From Candidatus Poseidoniaceae archaeon (GTDB taxonomy: Archaea; Thermoplasmatota; Poseidoniia; Poseidoniales; Poseidoniaceae), in the NCBI GenBank assembly GCA_938084675.1, contig CALKGM010000001.1, positions 1-64,000 on the forward strand: a DNA stretch of 64,000 bases, written 5' to 3'. Below, in pieces: positions 17,974-27,308 of this stretch (positions within the stretch are counted from its first letter, which is position 1; the number at the start of each line of letters is the position of its first letter). The notes beneath the pieces are model-generated. The model made no database searches. It was not told the DNA's origin and was given only the letters and a program-made list of their open reading frames with translations. Made by a program: the position numbers and the translations under genes.

Positions 17974-20900
17974 TTATTCGACAACTCTAATTTTGGTATC
18001 ACATTTCGGGCAGGTGAACCGGAACGGTGGTTTGCTTCCCCGAGGAACCCCTAAGCGAGCATCACATTCAGGACAGTTGACTTTGCTGTCACCGTCAAGG
18101 CGGCACTCGTTGAATCCTAAATCCGCAGGTTCTTCTTCTGGTTCATCCTCTTCCTCATCATCCTCTGCATCCACAGGTTCTTCCGTATCATTTCTTCGGG
18201 AACGGCGCAGGAATAGAATCGCAAGTGAAGCGATGAGCCATCCAAGCCCCATTGTCGCAAGAGTAGCGGGTTGACTAACACTCAGACCCAAAGGCAACGA
18301 AAGCCCGTTCGGAGGGAGCGCTGGCCCTTCAACGGTGACAATCATTGGAGTGGATTCATCGGTCGCTAATACTGTGCCTCCTTGGGATGAAGCTTTGACG
18401 GTAACCGTTGCTGTTGCCGCACGAGCGGTGTTCGAGGTGATTGTGAGTTTGAAATCAGCCGACGAACCTGGCGTCAGTGTGTATTCATTCGTTGGACTAT
18501 CGTCGCTCATCCTTGTCCACTCCATACGCAGGAGACCGGTATCAGTTCCGAGTGTATCCAACTGACCTGTGACTTCGACATTACCCAAATTTTGCAGCGT
18601 GACGATTGTACTTGTTGAACTGTCCACGCCCAAGGAAATCCTGCTGTCCTCCAAACTTACTGCCACCAATGCGTCATTGGGCCATGCAGGTTCTACTTGG
18701 TATCCCACCGCTTGGGTGATGACAACATTACTACGCATTGAACTGACTGCTCTGAATGTGACGCTCTTCAGTCCAGCATTTGCATCATCTGGGATGATGC
18801 ACGACCATGGAAGTGCTTCTGATGAAACCCCTGGAGGAAGCGTTACGGAAGTCGAAAGCCCACAGTCTTGACCGACCGAACTCAGTGTGAATGTGTCTTC
18901 TCCGGAGCCAGTATTGGTCAGGATGATGCTTCCAGAGACGGAATTGCCTGGTTGAGCGGTAGCAGTATCCCCGAGCAAGGTGATTTCTCCCCCTGCAACC
19001 ACGGAACTTACAATGATCGCAAAGGTGTCTCCGATTTCTCCAGTTGAAGCTGAGGTCACATTCAGTGTGTAACCGACGTTTCCAATCGCACCTGAGCTTA
19101 TTTCACGAGCAGAAACTGTAATTGCTTTCGTTTCACCTGGATTTAGCGAAAAGGTAAGGACTGAAAGACTGAATGAGAACCAATTGTTGCTTTGTGAGGG
19201 AGTTAATTCAACAAGGTAAGTATCGCCTGCCGTGCCCAAATTGGTCACTTGAACTGTGAGATTGGAATCACCAAGAGGGTGGGCATAGATTCTATTTTCC
19301 ACTCCATTGATGATGACATCTTGACGGTCGTTTACGATAAGACCGATTGAGAGAACACCTTCTGCATCCCCATCTACAAAGGAGAGCGTAAATCCGCTGT
19401 TGGAAGCTGTTGCGGACAACGAAGCGGACAGTGTGAGATTAACTGTTGCTGATTCACCTTGGCTAAGAACAAGGGTTATGTCGCTCAGTTCTGCGTTGAT
19501 ATTGGCAGGAAGTCCGAGAATGCTGGCAGTCAATTCCAAGCTTGATGTTCCTGAATTCGACACCACAATAGGCGTCACTACCGATTGCCCAGGAGTGATA
19601 AGGATTCGACCATCTGTTGGACCGGATACTGAAATTTCGGGGACTTCAAGGACATTAAATTCGACATCCAACACCTCGGTCATACCTCCATAAGATACTG
19701 AAAACCCTTGCTGAAGTTGGCCGAGAATACCTGAAGGTGATTTTGTATTCACGGTCCAAGTACCGATTTCGCCAGGGGCGACGGTCACGCCGGAAGACGA
19801 CACGAGCGATGTGGTAAGATTCGAGTGTTGAATCGGGTCGAGGAAATATGTTGCCTCTTCGCTCCCACCGTTGGTAACGCGAACTTCGTAATTTGAACCT
19901 TGTTCCGGCACCAAATCAACAATTGTTGACGGGCCTGAAAGTGAATAATTAACAAATTCATCAAAATAAATGTCAATGGCTAACAGACTTCCCGGAATGA
20001 TTTCCGAAAACAGACTGTCCACACCCATAAGCACTTGACAACCCATACTGGAATCCGCTTCCTGGAACACAGTCACCGCTAATGGGACCGAGATGACATC
20101 ACCCGGTTGTACTCCAAGATTTTGTGGAACCGGCAAAGCAACCTGACAGAACCCTCCTGCATAGAGGCCAGCAAACCAATCGATGTCCAAAACGCCATTA
20201 CCTGTATTCGTGACATTTACTTCGGTCAGAGTGGTTTGGCCAGGATAGAAGAAATCTCCTTGAGATGTGAACGACATACTCAGTGCATTCTCTGCTTCAA
20301 CTTGAACAACGAGAAGGGTAGATGTTGTCACGTTACCATTTGTTGAACCGATTGTTAACCTGTACCCGTAATAACCAGGGACGGCGTTTGAAGGTACAGA
20401 TAGATTGAGCGTGACTGTTTCGTTAGCACCTGCAGCAAGTTGACTTACTTCATCATCAACCCACTGAAGATACCATCCGTTGGGGATGGAAGCACCCATG
20501 CTTAGGGCTGATGCCCCACTTATTTCCCACGGATAATAGGACATACCGGATGTTTGGTTGAATACCGTATCGTCAGCTGCTTGCTGAAGTTCAAGTTTCA
20601 CAGAAGATGAAATTGAAACCGAATCGGTACTGCCAACACAGGACTCTCCGCTCATGGTTGAGAACATGACACATGCTGCGAGGTAAGAGCCCTTGAGCGA
20701 AGGATGGCTTCCATCGGCAGTGTACAGATCATAGAATAAATTCCCCGACTGGCTAGCATTAGTTCCGTTAGCCTCAACTGCATCATGGATGGATTTGAAT
20801 GCAAGCCCTACTGGCGCCATCCAAACCGTATTTCCTGCCGTTGTGATGTTCTCAGCATACCTCGTATATCCTTCTGTTAACCGTTCCTGCATTGAGGTAA

Positions 20901-21978
20901 AGTTTTGATTGATATTGTTGTATTGATGCCACTGGCTCCCTGATTCTCCACTCCGTCGTCCCCAGGTCATAAACAGAACAGTTTCGGCACCCTCTGCCTC
21001 AACCTCGGTACTGATATCAACTGCACCAGTCTTGCTTGCCTGCCAGTCTGAATCACTCGTTGGGAGAGAAGGAATTTGACTTTGATCCTGAAGAACGACA
21101 TAGTCCCAATCAGAGCCACGTAACGAGGTATTCCATTGATCCCCCATAACGCCTATATTTTGCCGATGGCCTGCAATGCTCATGCCACCTCCAGTGTTTG
21201 CGTCAACCGTTCCGTTGAATCCAGCGGAGTCAACGATGCCCTCAACAAGCACATCCAAGGTATTTGCTGAGGTGTAGCTGTTTCCGTACATGAGAACTGC
21301 AAGCGATGAGGTTGAATTGCTTTGGTTCGTTGAATTGTCGGTAGAATTGGTTTCATTCCCGGTTGACGAGTTTGTCCCATTAGCCGAATTGGTTTGATTG
21401 GCCCACCATCCGGACAAATCAGGCTCGACTTCAACATCAAGGAGGAAGGTGTCTGAAACACTGCCGAGATTGTCCGCAGTATAGTTCAATGACAGATTAC
21501 CACCCGCAAGGACCGTAACAAGGGAAGAGCCTACAGCGCTCAACGAGGGTTGATAATGAGGGGCTACGCTGAGGTAAACGGTAATGGTCGAACTCAAATT
21601 CTGGTCAGGTTCGGTTATTGTCATGTCAAATGAACCGCTGTCAGTTGTCGTAGCACCTTCATTCAAGCGAACAATAACCGTGGTATTTTCCGACCACGTA
21701 GGGAAGACATTGTCAACACTTGATTCTACGGGAACAATGTCCCAGTAGGGTGAAAGACCAGAGTCATCAATGCTAAGATTATAATCCTCAATGCTTGAAC
21801 CGTTGTTGTTAACGGTTAGCGTGACATTGGTCGTTTGGCCTGGAGCCAAAATTACGTGGCTAGAATCAACAGAAAGATGGATACTCGGGTCAGCCGAGAC
21901 CGTCATTACCAGTGGTGAAAGACCAGTGAACAAAAGCAAGAGCGTGAAGGCTAAAGCGCGAACAGGTCGGTTGGACAT
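17974..21978 (-). CDS. Giant secreted protein with SGNH-hydrolase-like domain and C-terminal zinc ribbon
   Basis: 1334 residues from the ATG at 21978, placed directly before a signal peptide (about 1-29). An N-terminal NEW3/CARDB-like domain is followed by an Asn/Ser/Thr-rich linker (about 194-225) with eight N-glycosylation sequons. Then comes an SGNH/DUF4886-like hydrolase domain: GNSYT (232-236) as the Ser block, VVLQDQSQ, and DGSHPSLKG with Asp422 and His425 as the catalytic pair. About five beta-sandwich repeats follow, then a membrane helix (about 1244-1266), an acidic cytoplasmic stretch and a tail with CPEC and CPKC. A surface esterase acting on polysaccharide or glycan substituents is plausible. 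Confidence 0.65.
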   Translation of the reverse strand: MSNRPVRALAFTLLLLFTGLSPLVMTVSADPSIHLSVDSSHVILAPGQTTNVTLTVNNNGSSIEDYNLSIDDSGLSPYWDIVPVESSVDNVFPTWSENTTVIVRLNEGATTTDSGSFDMTITEPDQNLSSTITVYLSVAPHYQPSLSAVGSSLVTVLAGGNLSLNYTADNLGSVSDTFLLDVEVEPDLSGWWANQTNSANGTNSSTGNETNSTDNSTNQSNSTSSLAVLMYGNSYTSANTLDVLVEGIVDSAGFNGTVDANTGGGMSIAGHRQNIGVMGDQWNTSLRGSDWDYVVLQDQSQIPSLPTSDSDWQASKTGAVDISTEVEAEGAETVLFMTWGRRSGESGSQWHQYNNINQNFTSMQERLTEGYTRYAENITTAGNTVWMAPVGLAFKSIHDAVEANGTNASQSGNLFYDLYTADGSHPSLKGSYLAACVMFSTMSGESCVGSTDSVSISSSVKLELQQAADDTVFNQTSGMSYYPWEISGASALSMGASIPNGWYLQWVDDEVSQLAAGANETVTLNLSVPSNAVPGYYGYRLTIGSTNGNVTTSTLLVVQVEAENALSMSFTSQGDFFYPGQTTLTEVNVTNTGNGVLDIDWFAGLYAGGFCQVALPVPQNLGVQPGDVISVPLAVTVFQEADSSMGCQVLMGVDSLFSEIIPGSLLAIDIYFDEFVNYSLSGPSTIVDLVPEQGSNYEVRVTNGGSEEATYFLDPIQHSNLTTSLVSSSGVTVAPGEIGTWTVNTKSPSGILGQLQQGFSVSYGGMTEVLDVEFNVLEVPEISVSGPTDGRILITPGQSVVTPIVVSNSGTSSLELTASILGLPANINAELSDITLVLSQGESATVNLTLSASLSATASNSGFTLSFVDGDAEGVLSIGLIVNDRQDVIINGVENRIYAHPLGDSNLTVQVTNLGTAGDTYLVELTPSQSNNWFSFSLSVLTFSLNPGETKAITVSAREISSGAIGNVGYTLNVTSASTGEIGDTFAIIVSSVVAGGEITLLGDTATAQPGNSVSGSIILTNTGSGEDTFTLSSVGQDCGLSTSVTLPPGVSSEALPWSCIIPDDANAGLKSVTFRAVSSMRSNVVITQAVGYQVEPAWPNDALVAVSLEDSRISLGVDSSTSTIVTLQNLGNVEVTGQLDTLGTDTGLLRMEWTRMSDDSPTNEYTLTPGSSADFKLTITSNTARAATATVTVKASSQGGTVLATDESTPMIVTVEGPALPPNGLSLPLGLSVSQPATLATMGLGWLIASLAILFLRRSRRNDTEEPVDAEDDEEEDEPEEEPADLGFNECRLDGDSKVNCPECDARLGVPRGSKPPFRFTCPKCDTKIRVVE

Positions 21979-22332
21979 AGAAAGACCAGCGGGAACCTCT
22001 TCATGAGACTTCGGGCCGTGAGGGCCGAAAAATTCACGCTTCGGTAAGGGCGTGGACCATTGGCCCATCAAAGCGTACATATTGGGGGAAATGGTCAACA
22101 GGATTCCTTCCAAAAGGAGCACTGGATGCGGCAATTGAGCATAGTAGGCGATTCAGTTGAATGGTGCAGGGCTGGCTGTTGACCACTGGCCCTCAACCGA
22201 AGTAGTGGAACCTAACCATGACCATAGTAGGCTCCTTAGGAAGTAAATGCATGGTTATCGGTGGAAAATCGACTCAATTTCATCATACAGCAAAGGCGAA
22301 TGCTTCATGTTCTCCACCGCAGCCCACCACCC
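21979..22332. other. Longest intergenic stretch (354 bp), divergent promoter region
   Basis: It separates the giant SGNH-type gene (minus) from aspS (plus). No convincing coding frame or RNA gene is visible. It holds a 10-bp direct repeat CATAGTAGGC at 22140-22149 and 22223-22232, and an imperfect repeat of GGACCATTGGCCC (about 22054-22066) with TGACCACTGGCCC (about 22180-22192). These may be regulatory but are unproven. No clear TATA element was recognised for either gene. Confidence 0.4.
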
Positions 22333-23739
22333 ATGACCACTTGGGTTCCAACCGCTTACCGAACGCACACTCTTGGAGAAATCCAGACTTTGGGCGCCGA
22401 CCTTATCGACAAAACCGTGACCGTTGCCGGATTCATGGAGGCAAACCGAGGCAAGGGGGCCATTTGTTTTGTTGACCTGCGCGATGGAACTGGAACCACT
22501 CAGGTATTTCTCAAGGCGAATACTATCGGTGCTGAATCATTGGATCTTGTTCAACGAATGACCCGAGAGTCAACACTCCAGTTTACAGGTACTGTTTCTC
22601 TAAAACGACCGCCTAAGGTCAAGGAGGGTGAACCGACACCCCCTCCTGCTTACGAGGTTCTTGCAACGTCCGTAGAAGTGATTGCACGAGCAGAGGCGCC
22701 ACTGCCTCTGGGCGTGACAGACACAGTGAATGTTGAACTTGACACTCGCTTAGACAATCGTTTCCTCGATTTACGTAGAGCACATGTCAACGCAATGTTC
22801 AGACTCCGAGGCAAGGTTTTGCAGTTTGGCCGCCAACACCTCATCACTGAGGGATTCATTGAAACCCACACTCCCAAAATCGTAGCAACCGCAACCGAGG
22901 GTGGAACCGACCTCTTCCCAATGCAATACTTTGAAACCCCAGCCTACCTCAATCAGTCGCCACAGTTGTTCAAGCAATTGTGCATGAGCGGAGGTTTGGA
23001 ACGAGTCTTTGAAATCGGACCCGCTTTCCGAGCCGAAAAACACGACACCTACCGCCACCTCAACGAATTTATTTCCTTTGATATTGAAGTCAGTTGGGCC
23101 AATGATGACGACGTGATGGGAGTGCTTGAACGCATGCTCCACCACATTTGGAAATCTGTTGCCGAAGAAGAGGAATCCCAAGGACTCATCGCTACGATCA
23201 ATGCTTATCGCGCCACCCAAGAAGAGGAAGCCATCGAAGTGATCGTACCTGAACTCCCGTTCCCACGTATGGAATACTGCGATGCGATTCGCATCATCAA
23301 GGAAAAAGGAGGAACCATCGAATGGGGAGATGATATTGATGCAGAGAACTCTGACCTTCTGGCGGAAGACCTTCCTCAATTTTACTTCCTACCGCGCTGG
23401 CCCATGTCTCTCAAACCGTTCTACATTCATCATGTAGAAGGTGAAATTGGCAGTACTGACCAGCAACTTTCACGAGGATTTGACCTCAACTTTGGTAGGG
23501 ATGAAATGACCTCTGGCGGCCAACGTGAGCACCGAATTGACGTACTTATTGACAACTTGAAGAACATGGACCTTGACCCCGAAGAGTTTGAATTCTATGT
23601 CGCTGGTTTCCGCCATGGTGTACCTCCACACGCAGGGTGGGGACTCGGAGTAGAGCGAATTTTGATGAAACTCACCGGCGCTAAGAACGTCCGAGAAACC
23701 GTACTGTTCCCACGTGACCGAAAGCGATTCTGTCCTTGA
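22333..23739 (+). CDS. aspS: Aspartyl-tRNA synthetase, archaeal type
   Basis: Charges tRNA-Asp with aspartate (in many archaea also tRNA-Asn). 468 residues: an N-terminal OB-fold anticodon-binding domain (about 20-120, containing FVDLRDGTGTTQVFL), a hinge, then the class II catalytic core. AspRS-type blocks are clear: ELDTRLDNRFLDLR, FIETHTPKIVATATEGGTDLF (motif 1), YLNQSPQLFKQ, motif 2 FRAEKHDTYRHLNEF and motif 3 GWGLGVERILM. The aspartate-type FLDLR and QSPQLFKQ blocks separate it from AsnRS. The ATG at 22333 is chosen over an upstream in-frame ATG (22261) because the OB fold starts shortly after it. Confidence 0.93.
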   Translation: MTTWVPTAYRTHTLGEIQTLGADLIDKTVTVAGFMEANRGKGAICFVDLRDGTGTTQVFLKANTIGAESLDLVQRMTRESTLQFTGTVSLKRPPKVKEGEPTPPPAYEVLATSVEVIARAEAPLPLGVTDTVNVELDTRLDNRFLDLRRAHVNAMFRLRGKVLQFGRQHLITEGFIETHTPKIVATATEGGTDLFPMQYFETPAYLNQSPQLFKQLCMSGGLERVFEIGPAFRAEKHDTYRHLNEFISFDIEVSWANDDDVMGVLERMLHHIWKSVAEEEESQGLIATINAYRATQEEEAIEVIVPELPFPRMEYCDAIRIIKEKGGTIEWGDDIDAENSDLLAEDLPQFYFLPRWPMSLKPFYIHHVEGEIGSTDQQLSRGFDLNFGRDEMTSGGQREHRIDVLIDNLKNMDLDPEEFEFYVAGFRHGVPPHAGWGLGVERILMKLTGAKNVRETVLFPRDRKRFCP

Positions 23740-23741
23740 CT

Positions 23742-24437
23742 TCAACCAAACAAAAGTAAATACCCGACACCAAATACAACGATATCACACAAAGCATGGG
23801 TGATGTAGGGCACCCAAATACTACGGTAGTTCATGTAGAGCCAACTGAAGGTTGCTCCACCAATAAACAGCCCGAAACATGCGAGAAGATTGGCTTCAAT
23901 TGCAAAACCGAGGAACCACAGTGCAAAGAAGTGATGGAGGACAAAAATTCCAGCTGAGAGGGACACAGTAGCCCACCCTTCACCGAAAAAAACTTCTGCT
24001 TTCTCAACAATAAACCAGCGAAATACATATTCTTCAAGCACAGAATTACCAACCGTCCAAAAGATGGCTGCTGCGATATATGTGCTCTGGACCGTGAGCC
24101 CAAAAGGCTCCAATGTTTCACGGAAAGTATCCTGGTCTACTCTTGATTGCCCAATGAAGACCCAAGCGAGTACCATAACGGCACTGAACAAAACACCTAC
24201 TCCAAATCCAACACCGAGTCCACCTTGCTTCGGAAGTGACCAAGAAAACGGCTTCTTATCCACATAGAGCATCCAAACCAGCGGAAGGCCAAGCATCCAT
24301 GCCTTGGAAGTGACCCATGCAAGTTGCCCTACAAGTCCGTTGCCCGAGCCGAAGGAGGCGAAAATGGAAACCGTAGGGGCAATCCCTACCAATACTAAGG
24401 CAATGAGGGAATTTCGTCGAAAGACATCACTCATCAA
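23742..24437 (-). CDS. CPBP family intramembrane metalloprotease (CAAX/Abi)
   Basis: 231 residues with about six to seven membrane helices. The three family motifs are present: EE(135-136)YVFR140, the paired His168-His169 (FVLHHF), and a C-terminal His214/Asp218 (THALCD). These match the CPBP glutamic-type protease site related to Rce1. The archaeal substrate is unknown; members process prenylated proteins or act in peptide maturation and immunity. The stop lies 2 bp from the end of aspS (convergent). The start is 1 bp beyond the stop of the upstream GDSL gene, so it is probably transcribed with it. Confidence 0.8.
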   Translation of the reverse strand: MMSDVFRRNSLIALVLVGIAPTVSIFASFGSGNGLVGQLAWVTSKAWMLGLPLVWMLYVDKKPFSWSLPKQGGLGVGFGVGVLFSAVMVLAWVFIGQSRVDQDTFRETLEPFGLTVQSTYIAAAIFWTVGNSVLEEYVFRWFIVEKAEVFFGEGWATVSLSAGIFVLHHFFALWFLGFAIEANLLACFGLFIGGATFSWLYMNYRSIWVPYITHALCDIVVFGVGYLLLFG

Positions 24438-24438
24438 A

Positions 24439-27222
24439 TCACACCTTTGGAGGGGGCAAGTATGGATAGTTAGCAGGCCCTATTGACTCAGCAGGTTCGA
24501 CTTCTTGGGGGACTGCGGGGGAAAAGGCATCCATTGAAGGAGGGGCAAAAGGTTTCTGTGCATCTGTAAGAAGGGTTTCTTGATGAACATCGTTGAAAAT
24601 GTCGATAGAATTTAGACCATCATCGGTTTGAGAACGCTTGTAGTAAAACCCTCCAGCACCGATTAAACCGATGAGAAGCAGCAATCGGATGATTACATCA
24701 AACCATGAATCAAGTGATGCTTGATTTGGAAATGTATCCAAAGCATTTGCAATGCCATCACCATCGGTATCGTACTTTCCTTGAGCGTCAAAGGGGAATT
24801 TATCAGCGTTATCTCCAAGACCGTCTCCATCGGAATCAAGCCATTCGTAGGCACTGTTTGGGAAGGCATCTGCATTGTCTCCAACACCATCAACATCACT
24901 GTCAAGACATTCTGCTGCGTCATTTGGAAACACGTCTCCGTTATCTCCACATCCATCTCCATCGGTGTCAATCCATTCTGTAGCATCTTCGGGGAAGACA
25001 TCGGCATTATCTCCTACGCCCTCTCCATCGGTATCGTTCCATTCATTTGGGTCTGAAGGGAAAACATCCCGGTTATCTCCGTAAGAATCATTGTCTTTGT
25101 CAGCCCAATCGGTTGAATCAAATGGGAATAAGTCACTGTTATCACCAACCCCATCCTCATCGGTGTCGTTCCATTCGTTTGCATCGTTTGGGAAACGGTC
25201 ATTGGTATCTGCGAAGCCATCTCCGTCACGGTCCGGACAACCGAGCGGATACAACGACAGGCCGTAAAGTAGGAAACATGCATCTCCATTATCGCCCACT
25301 CCGTCGTCATCTGAGTCCATCCATTCATCTTCATCTTCTGGGAAACGGTCTGCGTTGTCACCGTAGCCATCTTTGTCAGAATCCAGACACTCAGATTGGT
25401 CAAATGGGAACTCATCCCCGTTATCGCCACATCCATCACGGTCAATATCGCTCCACTCGTTTGGGTCAAGTGGGAACATATCATTTCCGTCCAAAAAAGA
25501 ATCACCGTCTGTGTCGGGATTGCGCGGGTCGCTACCAAGTGCTGCTTCAGCGTCATTATCCAAGCCATCTCCGTCAACATCACTGTCTTCAAGATCAGAA
25601 CATCCATCGCCGTCTAAGTCATTGAGATGGGTACCGATGATTCCTTGTGGGCACGTGTCACCAACATCCAATACGCCATCATTATCGTCATCGTCGTCCT
25701 CAGAGTCTGAACAACCATCAGCATCGTAATCGTTGAGTGAAGGGCTAAACGGGCACGGGTCTACAAAATCATTGAGTCCGTCTTGATCTGAATCCCGCTG
25801 TACTGCTGAACAACCCGTAGCGTTGACACTGTCTCCTGCGGCAGTATTTGGGCATGCATCAATGCCGTTAACAACACCATCTGAATCGTCATCCAATTGA
25901 TTCCAAGAGCAACCTTGTTGATTGGCCTGTTCTGTTTGATCGGTCCAAGGGCATTGGTCAAGTGAGTTCACAATACCGTCTCCATCTCGGTCAGGAGTGC
26001 CAATTGATTCAACGGCATACCTTGCGATGAATTTGTGCATCACTCGAGTTGGGTGTGCTTTGTCAAAAAAGAGGTACTCGTCTGGATTTGGAACGATCGT
26101 ACTTGCGCTGTTACATATGGGAAGGGGCAAGAGTGTAGAACCTCCTGAACAAGCTGCATCTTGAGTATTGGTGAGTCCGAGTGCGTCTTTGTGGAGAACG
26201 ATATCGTGGAAGATTGACCATGCGTCAATGGTGTGAATCGTCAATCCTAATTCGATACGTAAATCTACCACCAGAGCGTCTAATTTGGTGTTATAGTCAA
26301 TCACTTCATCGCGAATGGTGGCTTGTTGTGAGGCACTTCTGCTGAGTATTTCTGGAGTCATCTCTAGAGGTGGTAAATTTGGAACGATGAGCGTACGTGC
26401 ACCGGCCCCATGCAATTGTCGGATGTGAGATTCCATATTGGCGGAAATCGTGTTGGCGTTAGCAGTACCGTAGAGAAAATCATTTCCTCCCGCCCAAAGT
26501 GAAACGACAGCATTGGAAGGTATCGTTGATTGAACGCTACCAAGATAATTTGTGATTTGAGTTCCTACATTTGGAATCACAAGATATGCATAACCACTTC
26601 CTGTTTGTGCCCCACCAAATGCTCGGTTATCTCCTGCTGAAGTCCCCGAGCCGATGCTCACAGTCGTACCGTAAGCATCGTCCATGTAGCCAAACCAAAC
26701 TTCACCGTTTGAGAACCGGCCCTGCCAGTATGGCGGTACATCGGGCGTGTTGAGAAATGAATTTTTCGCGTTACCCATATCGGACAATGAGTCCCCAAAC
26801 GAGAGAAGAGTTGCAACATTTGGTACCATCACGTGTTCAAAAACCATGAATTCAACTGTTGCTTCGCCGATGAGGTTTCCATTTTGTGCTCGGATTTCAG
26901 TTTCAAATGAATGGAAGTGGGAGCCGCTGTAAAAGGTTGCGAGGTGAACCTCAAACGTGGTGAATGTCCCAGCTGCTTGGAATTGATGGGTTCCGTTGAG
27001 TATTTGAGAACCATCTTCATCCAGAAGAGACCACGAGGCAGTAAGCGCTTGTTGGTAAGGAGCATCTCGTAAAGAATAGTCAATAATGACGGTTTCATTT
27101 GAGAACCAATCGAAACGTTCCAGAGAAACATCGGTGCTCATTGCTCGGCCGCTGCCGCTCGATGCCGCTACCCAAGAGGGGGACAACAAAACAAAGAGAA
27201 GTGCCCAAATGTGCCATCTCAC
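24439..27222 (-). CDS. Secreted GDSL-type lipase/esterase with thrombospondin type 3 repeats and anchor
   Basis: 927 residues if translation starts at the GTG at 27222, which gives a clean signal peptide (MRWHIWALLFVLLSPSWVA). An ATG 54 codons upstream gives no signal and runs into the divergent gene. A short beta-domain precedes a GDSL lipase domain like Vibrio thermolabile haemolysin: GDSLSD at 143-148, SLWAGGNDF (Gly/Asn blocks) and FDKAHPTRVMH with the Asp-x-x-His pair. The following 400 residues are thrombospondin type 3 calcium-binding repeats (DxDxDGxxDxxDxFP). One membrane helix (about 865-885) and a 60-residue tail finish the protein. Likely a cell-tethered lipid or ester hydrolase. 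Confidence 0.75.
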   Translation of the reverse strand: MRWHIWALLFVLLSPSWVAASSGSGRAMSTDVSLERFDWFSNETVIIDYSLRDAPYQQALTASWSLLDEDGSQILNGTHQFQAAGTFTTFEVHLATFYSGSHFHSFETEIRAQNGNLIGEATVEFMVFEHVMVPNVATLLSFGDSLSDMGNAKNSFLNTPDVPPYWQGRFSNGEVWFGYMDDAYGTTVSIGSGTSAGDNRAFGGAQTGSGYAYLVIPNVGTQITNYLGSVQSTIPSNAVVSLWAGGNDFLYGTANANTISANMESHIRQLHGAGARTLIVPNLPPLEMTPEILSRSASQQATIRDEVIDYNTKLDALVVDLRIELGLTIHTIDAWSIFHDIVLHKDALGLTNTQDAACSGGSTLLPLPICNSASTIVPNPDEYLFFDKAHPTRVMHKFIARYAVESIGTPDRDGDGIVNSLDQCPWTDQTEQANQQGCSWNQLDDDSDGVVNGIDACPNTAAGDSVNATGCSAVQRDSDQDGLNDFVDPCPFSPSLNDYDADGCSDSEDDDDDNDGVLDVGDTCPQGIIGTHLNDLDGDGCSDLEDSDVDGDGLDNDAEAALGSDPRNPDTDGDSFLDGNDMFPLDPNEWSDIDRDGCGDNGDEFPFDQSECLDSDKDGYGDNADRFPEDEDEWMDSDDDGVGDNGDACFLLYGLSLYPLGCPDRDGDGFADTNDRFPNDANEWNDTDEDGVGDNSDLFPFDSTDWADKDNDSYGDNRDVFPSDPNEWNDTDGEGVGDNADVFPEDATEWIDTDGDGCGDNGDVFPNDAAECLDSDVDGVGDNADAFPNSAYEWLDSDGDGLGDNADKFPFDAQGKYDTDGDGIANALDTFPNQASLDSWFDVIIRLLLLIGLIGAGGFYYKRSQTDDGLNSIDIFNDVHQETLLTDAQKPFAPPSMDAFSPAVPQEVEPAESIGPANYPYLPPPKV
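24745..26010 (-). repeat. Coding tandem repeats: thrombospondin type 3 array
   Basis: About 15 to 18 degenerate DNA repeats encode units of 23-40 residues with the pattern DTDGDGxGDNxDxFPxD and regular acidic ligands for calcium. On the plus strand the repetition shows as CCATC(T/A)CC(A/G)TC and GTTATCTCC blocks at 69-72 bp periods. Copies vary in sequence, so the array is old rather than recently expanded. Confidence 0.75.
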
Positions 27223-27308
27223 GGTGTTGCTAGTTCTTTTTAGTTGAAAGGTCTTCCCACGGCATTCACTTCGCAACAGTGATAGGGCTGCCTCAGTGAG
27301 TCTACCAT

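Noticed and set aside
22333..23739. Asparaginyl-tRNA synthetase as an alternative to AspRS
   Set aside because: The ELDTRLDNRFLDLR and YLNQSPQLFKQ blocks are those of archaeal AspRS.
24693..25625. Frames of 100-200 residues over the TSP3 repeats on both strands
   Set aside because: Repetition of the DNA keeps alternative frames open; translations are His/Arg/Leu or Thr/Met repeats with no domain.
24745..26010. Possible CRISPR-like array
   Set aside because: The spacing is regular but the repeats are degenerate, in frame and encode calcium-binding units; no unique spacers or cas genes.
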